A stretch of 32,652 nt of DNA, from contig DAIJ01000016.1 of NCBI GenBank assembly GCA_002498725.1, forward strand, positions 72,732 to 105,383, in the 5' to 3' direction. Position 1 is the stretch's first letter. Each line of letters begins with the position of its first letter. Below, in pieces: positions 15,701 through 23,200 of this stretch. The stretch is from Euryarchaeota archaeon UBA23. GTDB lineage: Archaea; Thermoplasmatota; Poseidoniia; Poseidoniales; Thalassarchaeaceae. The translations under genes and the position numbers were made by a program. The notes beneath the pieces are model-generated. The model saw nothing but the letters and a program-made list of their open reading frames with translations, ran no database searches and was not told where the DNA came from.

Positions 15701-16139
15701 CCTTTGGCAACCACTTTTGATGCGACAAGGGTCTGTAAATGTTAATTTCTTTACAGCAATGATTGGAACTCTTGTTTTCGGAATCGGAGTTGATGATTCA
15801 ATACACATTGTAGATCGTATCAAAGACGAAAGAGAAACTCCCGCGGGGATTGTAAAATCTGTTTCTCGAACAGGTCAAACTATTTTCGAAACCACTGCTA
15901 CTACTTGTGCAGGACTTTCTGCAGGGCTGTTCGTTGCCATCCCGGGTTTACAAAATTTCTTTGTATTAATGATGTCTTTACTAATCCTTGCCCTTCTAAC
16001 ATCCAGTATATTGTTGCCGAGTTTAATAGTTATCTGGCATGAGTTACGTTCACGTCTACTAGGTTTTGGACCGTGGCTTGATTACGATGATTCAGGTGCG
16101 CTGGAAACATCAACAGTACTAGAAGCAACACTTGAGTGA
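12735..16139 (+). CDS. large RND/MMPL-superfamily membrane protein with calcium-loop insertion, 1134 residues
   Basis: A second RND-superfamily transporter, longer than usual. A cytoplasmic N-terminal extension of about 70 residues, rich in Glu, precedes TM1 (about 75-92). The first extracellular loop (about 93-435) is enlarged and contains paired cysteines and an Asp-rich stretch at about 283-315 (NNDGIYDNDGDGIWD) that looks like EF-hand or type-3 calcium loops. The first helix bundle follows with VGLGVDYALHLTNR (about 495-508); the second bundle has FGIGVDDSIHIVDR (about 1015-1028), where the usual Tyr after Asp is Asp. Substrate unknown; lipid or polymer export is the family norm. The GTG start at 12735 is the only sensible one, as no other start occurs for a long way. 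The stop overlaps the 3' end of rnpB on the other strand by 2 bases. Confidence 0.88.
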   Translation: MSDDIRDEEEIFWERFFERLQPVREAGQKILNTLDSSPIGNAFDQIEGVLNKVSRRGHSIGQRLAEFWYATILRSPGIIIVSVLLFSVYFVQASTEFEHQIDGDVEVYLPDDAESTDLLKEVRSQWATDIMILYFQTDNAIHKQCAAGEAPPNCRGSENITSAEILRQMSWLEGDDENRMDGGWRDGLDTYKDDRGAQDGIIWILSPAQIIKETNSSSFRFTCAFEKYGLPTGQSQDCALAQLNPYRGYSIPDDQERIDNLVDQTESLLSGFVMDTQDHPLLDENNDGIYDNDGDGIWDTGVVVIGLDYDMNGADPEISRSDPKDPRNRIQDHQAFIEYAKRLIFDESDLENCKLCKITYDETMSSSINTEIYSLCTKQNPNDPQSKCVRGSTNIHENEAINIADSKPQRQPITVTGLTPVVHDVSDEIYDELVDTMLPISAILVCITMLVLHRNPKVIIICGLPIAISLAVTFGITVVRNWTLTPMIISAGPILVGLGVDYALHLTNRIEENRQELIEENLEENWQRQRDGLETYEIDPWDPVISLTATVRAALTTGHAIFLSAITTIIGFSVLAWPMLVSIYPMRTVGKTLVLGIAVTFLISMIIVPALVHLLRYRKSKSVIEMPPFQTLIFSIIVGSLATGALIYAGTTTIGNSLFFGAFSAVTLVLALESTIWDKIGKIPVRMTLVVILVTSFVTIAGVVILEEEMGKPLTGSSDEVPPNIPSYDALREYSFIFQGGQTNMFIVDAETRGAQNSTAPIRDLPILDSIDRMQERKINNVPQTDSISLVNILKAVHVDVNASGIEIYDRSLWELLHDECWEESTNPLRPECWPYAASSKEDMVNVALDTLSPEIRSMLMNDDQDVCGGGSPCETKTLVYVTQPYINLLDATPLREAIDDHLEGKSDGQQVTPQCQDALTCYALNIDGVVNSKLTGGLPVSIDINSGIQKAQSQTTIATMIILLFTMMILFRSPRLATFTMAAVAVVVLWQPLLMRQGSVNVNFFTAMIGTLVFGIGVDDSIHIVDRIKDERETPAGIVKSVSRTGQTIFETTATTCAGLSAGLFVAIPGLQNFFVLMMSLLILALLTSSILLPSLIVIWHELRSRLLGFGPWLDYDDSGALETSTVLEATLE

Positions 16140-16433
16140 GGGTGCAGGGAGTAAGCCCCTTTCTGTTCACCTTTCGGCTGGTCGCATTCAACTATGCATC
16201 CTACCCGGTCCTATCGATACATTACAGACCTGCTTGGACTTGCTCCAGTGGGGGTGTTCGTTCCATCCGCAATCAGGAAACCTCACCTTTTCAGGATCAT
16301 TGTGCGCCTGGTGCGGTTCGTTTCTATTACAGTGCCGACCCTCCCGGGTCTCCGGCTTGCGACGGACCACTTGTATCTTGGAGAGGGGACTTTCCTCAGT
16401 GTCGTACACTGTCAGCGACCCTCCTGCTCCCTC
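16138..16433 (-). ncRNA. rnpB: RNase P RNA
   Basis: The catalytic RNA of RNase P, which trims tRNA 5' leaders. On the minus strand the 5' conserved block CTGAGGAAAGTCCCC is at about 16385-16399 and the 3' block ACAGAAAGGGGCTTAC at 16151-16166; together these are the universal P4 and CR-I/CR-V elements. The ends pair as helix P1: GAGGG.GCAGG at the 5' end (from 16433) with CCTGC.CCCTC at the 3' end, 10 of 11 positions pairing. The length of about 296 bases fits archaeal type A RNA. GC content is much higher than in the neighbours. Four short reading frames cross the region in conflicting frames and are not genes. No convincing TATA box was found just upstream; a CATAAATG lies about 40 bases before the 5' end. 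Exact ends are estimated from P1. Confidence 0.93.
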
Positions 16434-16529
16434 AACATACGGGCGAAGCACTAACGAATGAACCTCACGGTCATTTATGTTGGGATTAAACATGGTAATG
16501 ATCATGACCGTTCGTCTCTTCGAAGGGTT

Positions 16530-17231
16530 GTGAGTGACGTCGAGGCACTGAAGCGAGAGGCCGGCATAGCTGCGTGTAATTTCATAAAAAATGGTATGAA
16601 ATTGGGCTTAGGGACTGGTTCTACTGTAAGATATACGGTTATCGAAATAGGGCGTCTAATGAATGAAGAGGGTCTTTCTATAGTTGGCGTCCCTACCAGT
16701 GAATCTACAAAAGAATTGGCTGAAAGTTTAGGTATTCCTCTGATATCTCTTGCAGATTCTGGACCCCTAGATCTTGTAATTGACGGAGCAGATGAATTCG
16801 ATACGAATTTTTCACTCATTAAAGGCGGAGGAGGTGCTTTGACAAGAGAAAAAATTGTTGCCCAGTCCAGTAATGGGATGGTTGTAGTTGCTGATGATAC
16901 GAAACAAGTGGAAATGCTTGGTGCATTTGATTTACCAATCGAAATAATACCATTTGAATGGGAAAGAACTGCGGCACGCGTTTCCGAAATTTGTTCCGGA
17001 AAAGTATCTATCAGAGGTGGTGAAAATCCATTTGTTACAGATAATGGTGGTTTCATTCTGGACTGTTCATTCGGGCCTACAATTGATAATCCTAAAGACT
17101 TGGAAAACTCTCTTCTAAACATAGCAGGAGTGGTTGAAGTAGGACTATTTGTGGATATTTGTGACGTAGTAGTCATGGCGTCTTCCGGTGGTATTGTAAC
17201 ACTTGTAAATCCAAAAGGTAGATTGGAGTAA
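16530..17231 (+). CDS. rpiA: ribose-5-phosphate isomerase A
   Basis: Interconverts ribose 5-phosphate and ribulose 5-phosphate in the non-oxidative pentose phosphate pathway, giving ribose for nucleotides. The phosphate-binding GLGTGSTV (26-33), the acidic site DGADEFD (85-91, with Asp85 and Asp88) and KGGGGALTREK (98-108, with Lys98 and the catalytic Glu107) are all present and shifted by exactly four residues from the E. coli positions. The family length of about 230 is met (233) with the GTG start at 16530, which is preceded by GAAGGG; an ATG at 16458 would add 24 unrelated residues and run into the promoter region of rnpB. The gene is divergent from rnpB, with a 96-base spacer, and is followed by tRNA-Lys. 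Confidence 0.93.
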   Translation: MSDVEALKREAGIAACNFIKNGMKLGLGTGSTVRYTVIEIGRLMNEEGLSIVGVPTSESTKELAESLGIPLISLADSGPLDLVIDGADEFDTNFSLIKGGGGALTREKIVAQSSNGMVVVADDTKQVEMLGAFDLPIEIIPFEWERTAARVSEICSGKVSIRGGENPFVTDNGGFILDCSFGPTIDNPKDLENSLLNIAGVVEVGLFVDICDVVVMASSGGIVTLVNPKGRLE

Positions 17232-17250
17232 GGTAAATCTCAACCGTCTC

Positions 17251-17261
17251 ATTAAAGAGTA
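17251..17261 (+). promoter_or_regulatory. probable TATA box of tRNA-Lys
   Basis: ATTAAAGAGTA is centred about 25 bases before the first base of the tRNA, the usual distance for an archaeal TATA element. It falls in the 49-base spacer after rpiA. Confidence 0.45.
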
Positions 17262-17280
17262 TTACCAAGTCGGCTAGTTT

Positions 17281-17357
17281 GGGTCTGTAGCTTAGTCAGG
17301 TAGAGCACCCGGCTCTTAACCGGGCGGTCGCGGGTTCGAACCCCGTCAGACCCGCCA
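17281..17357 (+). tRNA. tRNA-Lys (anticodon CUU)
   Basis: A full cloverleaf without an intron. The acceptor GGGTCTG pairs with CAGACCC; the D arm has AGTCAGGTAGAG; the anticodon stem CCCGG/CCGGG encloses CTCTTAA, giving anticodon CTT; the T arm has GTTCGAAC. The discriminator base is G, followed by an encoded CCA (17355-17357). It reads AAG codons. Confidence 0.95.
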
Positions 17358-17430
17358 TATTGCTAACTCATAGATCTCCTCTTAGGGCGGCTTTGATATG
17401 CAAGTAGTTACTCGATAGGTTGGGACTCAC

Positions 17431-18759
17431 ATGACCAAGAAGACATGGATAGGTGATGTTAGAGCCGGTATGTACGATGGTAAGGAAGTAGAACTGAAGG
17501 GATGGATTCACCGTTCTCGTGGTTCAAATAAAATACGTTTCGTTGTTCTTAGAGACTCCACAGGGACAGTACAGTGTGTCGTAAAGAGAGAATTAGTCGG
17601 AGATCAGATATTTGATGAAATGAAAGAAGCATTGATTGAGGCAAGCGTCATTATCTACGGTATAGTTCAACCAACAGATCGCGAACATGGATATGAGGTC
17701 CAGGTTAGGAGTGCTAAAGTTGTAGGTCCAGTAAATCCAGAGAGGCCATTTCCGATTACAGAATCAGCGATGTCAGAGGCAGATGGCGGAGAGACTGAGT
17801 TCCTTCTAGACAATCGTCACTTGTATCTTAGAACAGGGCGAATGACTACCATGTTGAAACTTCGTTCAACTGTTTTTGGAGCAATACACCAATATTTCAG
17901 AGACCGAGAATTTGTGGAATATCAAGCGCCAAACTTCGTAGCTGGCGCTGTAGAGGGCGGGAGTACTTTGTTTGAAGTGCCTTACTTTGGACGTAAGGCC
18001 TACTTGACACAGTCTTGGCAACTTTATGCAGAGGCTGCCATGCCCGCTCTTGAGAGACTTTACACAATTGCTCCGTCCTTCCGTGCAGAAAAAAGTAGAA
18101 CGAGGCGCCATTTAACTGAATTTTGGCATGCTGAAATGGAAATTGCATGGGCAACTAATTCTGATGTAATGGAACACGGAGAGGGTGTCGTCAGGAATAT
18201 TTCCAAAACTCTATTGGAGGAAAGAGAGGATGAATTAGTAAGTCTAGGACGAGACTTGGAACTTGTTGCAAGATATGCAGATAATCCATATCCACGTATG
18301 AGGTATGATGAAGCGGTAGAATCTCTTCAAAGTATGGGGGTTGAAATTGAGTGGGGGCAGGACCTCGATTATTCAAAAGAGAAAGTCTTAACCAAGGATT
18401 TTGAAGTCCCTCACTTCCTAACTCATTATCCTAAAATAGCCAAACCATTCTATCATAGACCTGATCCGGAAGATCCGAAGTATGTTTTATGTCACGATCT
18501 ACTAGCCCCAGAGGGTTATGGGGAGATAATTGGGGGTGGAGAGCGCACTTGGTCTGAGGAAGAGATTCTCAATAGAATCGATGAGGAAGGCAATGACCGT
18601 GAGGCCTACGAATTTTATATTGACATTAGACGATATGGTGGAGTTCCTCATGGTGGCTTTGGATTAGGAGTTGATCGAGTTTGTGCTTGGCTTACTGGTG
18701 CTGACCATATTCGAGAAACTATTCCATTCCCTCGCGATTCTCGTCGAGTTACCCCTTGA
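17431..18759 (+). CDS. asnS: asparaginyl-tRNA synthetase
   Basis: A 442-residue class IIb aminoacyl-tRNA synthetase. The N-terminal OB fold (about 1-105, WIGDVRAGMYDGKEVELKGWIHRSR) binds the anticodon; the catalytic domain follows. Motif 2 is FRAEKSRTRRHLTEFW (217-232), and motif 3 contains GGVPHGGFGLGVDRVCAW (ending near residue 418). The EKSRTRRHLTEFWH form and EVPYFGRKAYLTQSWQLYAEAA are those of archaeal AsnRS; AspRS has EEHxTxRHLNE with a YxSID-like continuation. So I call AsnRS, meaning asparagine is charged directly, not by amidation of Asp-tRNA. The start ATG gives a normal N-terminus. It follows tRNA-Lys by 73 bases. Confidence 0.93.
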   Translation: MTKKTWIGDVRAGMYDGKEVELKGWIHRSRGSNKIRFVVLRDSTGTVQCVVKRELVGDQIFDEMKEALIEASVIIYGIVQPTDREHGYEVQVRSAKVVGPVNPERPFPITESAMSEADGGETEFLLDNRHLYLRTGRMTTMLKLRSTVFGAIHQYFRDREFVEYQAPNFVAGAVEGGSTLFEVPYFGRKAYLTQSWQLYAEAAMPALERLYTIAPSFRAEKSRTRRHLTEFWHAEMEIAWATNSDVMEHGEGVVRNISKTLLEEREDELVSLGRDLELVARYADNPYPRMRYDEAVESLQSMGVEIEWGQDLDYSKEKVLTKDFEVPHFLTHYPKIAKPFYHRPDPEDPKYVLCHDLLAPEGYGEIIGGGERTWSEEEILNRIDEEGNDREAYEFYIDIRRYGGVPHGGFGLGVDRVCAWLTGADHIRETIPFPRDSRRVTP

Positions 18760-18823
18760 ATCCTAATATTTCGACACCTCGGATATCGCTAACACTCATA
18801 CGACGAGTCTGCCTCCGCGTGAC

Positions 18824-20035
18824 ATGAGTGATTTGGAGTCGATTGATCTAGCGAACCCAACTGAAGAGCATCGTATGCTACGTGAAATGATTCGAAGGTT
18901 TGTTCAAGATGAAGTAGAACCACAGGCACTTGAATTTGATAGAGAAGAAAAATTCAATCTTGATTTGTTCCGTAAACTTGGTGAATATGGCCTTCTAGGT
19001 ATCAGTGTAGACGAGAAGTATGGCGGTTCTGGAATGGATGCTACTGCTGTTGCTATTGTTAATGAGGAATTGAGTTATTCTGATCCAGGATTCTGTTTAG
19101 CGTACCTCGCTCATGCTCAGTTAATGGTCAATAATTTAGCATTTAATGGGAGCGAACTCCAAAAATCAAGAATTTTACCTAAGGTATGCAGTGGTGAATG
19201 GGTCGGGTGCATGGCTATGAGTGAGCCCGGTTATGGCACAGATGTCCTTGGCATGCAAACCACTGCCAAATTAAATTCAGAGGGTGATTGGGTAATTAAT
19301 GGAAGAAAAATGTGGATAACAAATGGTGCTATAGATGAAGATGGAACTCCTGCAGATATCTGTTGGCTGTACGCAAGAACTGGTACAGATTCCAAGGGCA
19401 GAGCAGAGATTACTACTTTCCTAGTTGAGAATGGAATGACCGGTTTTTCAGTAGGACAGAAAATTTACGATAAATCAGGAATGAGGGCATCAAATACTGC
19501 TGAACTAGTATTCGATGATTGTATAGTTCCTGCTGAGAATGTTGTAGGTAAACCTGGAGAGTCAATGATCCACATGATGAGAAATTTAGAGTTAGAGCGT
19601 ATTGGGTTGGCGGCCATGGCTCTTGGCATATCTCGTAGATCTCTTGCAGCCATGAATCAGTATGCTAGTGAAAGAGAGGCATTTGGTAGCCAGATACGTG
19701 ATTTCGGTCAAATACAACGTCATATTGGTGAATCTTGGGCAGAATATAGGGCAATGAGAGCCTATGTTTATGATACAGCTAGAAACACAGATCTTTCTAA
19801 GTCGGGTAATCGATTAGATACAGATGGAGTAAAATTATTTGGAACTACAATAGCAAAAAATATTGCAGATAGGGCCATACAGGTCATGGGTGGATATGGG
19901 TATGTTGGAGAATATACCGTTGAGAGACTTTGGAGAGATGCTAAATTATTAGAAATAGGGGGTGGGACTCTTGAGTCTCATCAGAAAAATATCACCCAAG
20001 ATTTGGGTAGAAATCCTGAGAAAATCAACGAATAA
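18824..20035 (+). CDS. acyl-CoA dehydrogenase, isovaleryl-CoA dehydrogenase-like
   Basis: A 403-residue FAD flavoenzyme that forms the 2,3 double bond of an acyl-CoA. Standard marks are MSEPGYGTDVLGM and MWITNG (FAD contact), SGMRASNTAELVFDD, and the C-terminal MGGYGYVGEYTVERLWRDAK. The catalytic base differs from medium- and short-chain enzymes: the C-terminal segment reads LLEIGGGTLES where those have YEGTS, so Glu is absent there, while helix G has LELERIGLAA with Glu258 at the place used by isovaleryl-CoA dehydrogenase. This points to leucine degradation, or another branched acyl-CoA. An electron-transfer flavoprotein would be needed and is not in the window. The gene ends 14 bases before tRNA-Gln on the other strand. 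Confidence 0.88.
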   Translation: MSDLESIDLANPTEEHRMLREMIRRFVQDEVEPQALEFDREEKFNLDLFRKLGEYGLLGISVDEKYGGSGMDATAVAIVNEELSYSDPGFCLAYLAHAQLMVNNLAFNGSELQKSRILPKVCSGEWVGCMAMSEPGYGTDVLGMQTTAKLNSEGDWVINGRKMWITNGAIDEDGTPADICWLYARTGTDSKGRAEITTFLVENGMTGFSVGQKIYDKSGMRASNTAELVFDDCIVPAENVVGKPGESMIHMMRNLELERIGLAAMALGISRRSLAAMNQYASEREAFGSQIRDFGQIQRHIGESWAEYRAMRAYVYDTARNTDLSKSGNRLDTDGVKLFGTTIAKNIADRAIQVMGGYGYVGEYTVERLWRDAKLLEIGGGTLESHQKNITQDLGRNPEKINE

Positions 20036-20049
20036 ATGCAGTTTATATT

Positions 20050-20125
20050 TGGTAGTCCCGCCCGGATTTGAACCAGGGTCCCCAGGACCAAAACCTGAGA
20101 TGATGGACCACTACACTACGGGACT
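20050..20125 (-). tRNA. tRNA-Gln (anticodon UUG)
   Basis: On the minus strand the acceptor AGTCCCG pairs with CGGGACT; the D arm has GTGTAGTGGTCCATCATC; the anticodon stem TCAGG/CCTGG encloses TTTTGGT, giving anticodon TTG; the T arm has GTTCAAAT. The discriminator is A and CCA is encoded (20052-20050). No intron. It sits close behind the acyl-CoA dehydrogenase stop and points away from the subtilase gene. Archaea usually make Gln-tRNA by amidation of Glu-tRNA. Confidence 0.94.
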
Positions 20126-20211
20126 TCTACCTAATGGCATATGATGTCTGCTTTGGACTTGACGGCCCGACAAGCCGCAGCCTACAAGTGGCAGAGGCAC
20201 TCCAGATAGCC

Positions 20212-23200
20212 ATGCGCAAGCGTCTTGCAGTGACTTTAATCACTCTAATTTTGACAACTGCGTTGTCATCTTTGATAGTTACTTCAGAGTTTACTCATCA
20301 AATTCCAAACTCCAACTCAGATCTGGATTCTAGAGGTGATTCAATAGTCCTTGATTTGGTTTATGGATCTGACGAACCCTGGATTGAACCAACTCTTTTC
20401 ATTAGTGCCTCCGAGGGTGATGATTTACTGAGAGTGACTGTAATTACTTATTCAATCCTAGAACTATCTATCTGGCAAGAAAATAATGGTCAATCTGAGC
20501 AACAATCTCCTGCTGTAAACAATCAAAGATTGGAATCAACAACTCCTTCTCACAATAAAATAGATCATAGAACATTTTGGCTAGATTCTGGATTATTAGA
20601 AAAGTTATCATCAGTGCCAGGAGTGATAGGTATTCTTGATGCTAGAAATACTCCCTATCCTTATGACACGATACCACTTGATAAACCCGAAAATTCACCA
20701 ACAACACTCCGGTCTGGAGAGATTCACGGAGCAATAGATGCTTGGGAAAGAGGATATTCTGGCGATGGCATTGTCGTTGCTGTAGCAGACACTGGCGTTG
20801 ATTTCGCTCATCCTGATCTTGATGGGACTCAAGCACGAATTCTTGATGGCGGCCCATATCATGGTTGGCCAATGATGTTCGATCATAACTCAATGTATTA
20901 TTGGTTAGCGGATGGAGAATCTTATCCTTCGAAGAATACATGGTATGCAGATACTTCAACTTTAGATTGGGATAATGATTCAAATGGCATATTAGATGAA
21001 TCAGGATTCAATATTTCTGGTTTGCCTCAATCTCAATCAGGAATTTATCATCTTGGTGAACATCCAGATAGTACTCTTCGAAGCCAGATGGGTGGAGAGG
21101 TACCTATAGTAGTCATAGATACAGTTTCATCTGGTGTTTATGACATGGTAATACCTGATGTAAATAGAAATGATGATTTCAGTGATGATGAAAATATGAC
21201 ATTAGGTAATGAAACTGCAGGATTGGACGAAGATGGAGATGGCGTCAGGGATGTATCTGCAGGGCTATTATATTGGATTTCAGATGGGATGAATGGTGTT
21301 CCTTATGCCGAAACTTATGCTGCAAGACATGGTTATTCAGATCGAATAGCAGGTCCAGGTAATTTGACGTTATTCATGTTAGATTCGGGTTCTCATGGAA
21401 CTCTGTGTGCTAGTGCAATTGCTGCTCAGGCACAAGTTGATGGCGGCAGTGTCTTAGGTATGTCTCCGAATGCAACAATAGCTAGCATCGGCAATCATTA
21501 CTCTGGAGGGCACTCTCTAGATGGATGGCGTTGGATTGCTGAGGGCGTTGATGGAAATAAGGAAACATGGAACAATCAGCCACATATAGGGTCTTTTTCA
21601 TTCGGGTACTCTTCAATTGATGATTCTGGTGCTGATTCCTATTCTCTTTATCTTGATTGGTTAACTCGTGTTTACAATAATCAAACACATTACGCAGTTG
21701 CAATAGGCAATGGTGGACATGGATACGGTACGGTCAAGGTACCTGGTGCCGCCCAAGGAATATTTTCTGTGGGAGCATTTTCTAGTCGCACTAATGATTT
21801 GTGGGGTCAGAGTGCACCTTGGAACAACAGAGGTCCCAATATAGTCGGAAGAATGGATCCTGATATTGTTGCAGTTGGTTGGAGTGCAACAGGTGATGTA
21901 CCACTCAATCTTCGTGAAAATGGGAATTCAGCAACTACTACATGGGGCGGCACTAGTCTTGCAACACCTATTGCAGCAGGTTTGCTAGCTTTAGTTGAAG
22001 AAGCGTGGCTTGAAAATAAGGGTGATTATCCTGATTCTCAAGAATTTAGGAATTTCATATTATCAACATCAGATGATAGAGGTTATGATCCATTTGTACA
22101 AGGTGGTGGTTGGTTCAATGCTAGTAGAGCAACTGCAACTATTGATGGTGTTTCTGGCAGTTGGTCAGTATCTCCTTCTCAATGGAACTCGGGTACTTTT
22201 GAGGGTAAACACAGAGATGCTAATATCAATGTGTTAAATAAGGGAGAAAGCCAACAAGTTGAACTTGAATTTACAAATTCAGGAGATACAGATTTGATAC
22301 TTGATTTCGAACCTTCGACTCATGAGCCATTGAAGCATGTTGTTGGTCAATGGCTTAGTATTGGTAATGGTAGCGATGGTGGTGAAAACGATACTTGGGA
22401 TGGATACCAAGGTAGTAGACCGGACCTTTTAATCCCAATTCACGTTGTTAATAACACAACTTTCCAATTACCAAATGAAACAGTTCTAGTTAGGGCAAGA
22501 GCTGTAATTGAGTATGCTGCCTTCGATTATAATTTAGACCGGTCTTCTGATGAAAGAATTGAGATCAAATTATATCGCTGGAGTGATGAAGATGGAGATG
22601 GACTTTGGGCAATTGATGATGATAACGATTCCATGATAGATGAAATTGATTGGACGGAATCAAGTGAATTTGATGAGTACGCAGAGTGGTATATGCATGG
22701 GCCTCAGGCGGAACTGAGAGTAGGAATGCCATTTGACGATATGGAAGATGGTCTTTTCCTTGGTATATCAAGGAGGGATGTGTCATCTTCTGGTTTGCCC
22801 AATGTGAGTATAGAGTGGGATTGGACTGCCTTTGGAACCCAAATAGACGATTGGATTAGTACTCCAAGAAGTTTAATTTTACCTTCTAATTCAGTCACTT
22901 CTACACAATTTTCTGTTTCCGTGCCAATAGATGCATCTTCTGGATTACATCAACATGGTATTTCCATCAGCACTTTCCATCTAGACTCAAATGGTACAAG
23001 GGCAAACAATTCTCATAGAGATTGGATACTTCCTGTTGTGACAAATGTTCCTTGGGTGGCGCCATTAACCATTGATCCATTACCACTTGATGGAAACGTA
23101 AGTAATCAGACATTGTATTCGGAATCTTGGATTTCAGGTGCTCAGAGGTGGAATTGGCGTGCAGAATCTGGAGATTGGAGAATAATGACTGTCGATTGGC

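Noticed and set aside
16132..16505. Several overlapping reading frames of about 86-117 codons on both strands between the RND gene and rpiA
   Set aside because: They lie over RNase P RNA, whose conserved blocks and P1 helix are clear, and their translations have no protein-like pattern.
17431..18759. Aspartyl-tRNA synthetase
   Set aside because: Motif 2 reads FRAEKSRTRRHLTEFW, the archaeal AsnRS form, not the FRAEEHxTxRHLNE form of archaeal AspRS.
20134..20211. Upstream ATG start for the subtilase
   Set aside because: It adds 26 residues before a clear signal peptide and leaves only 8 bases to the tRNA-Gln 5' end.
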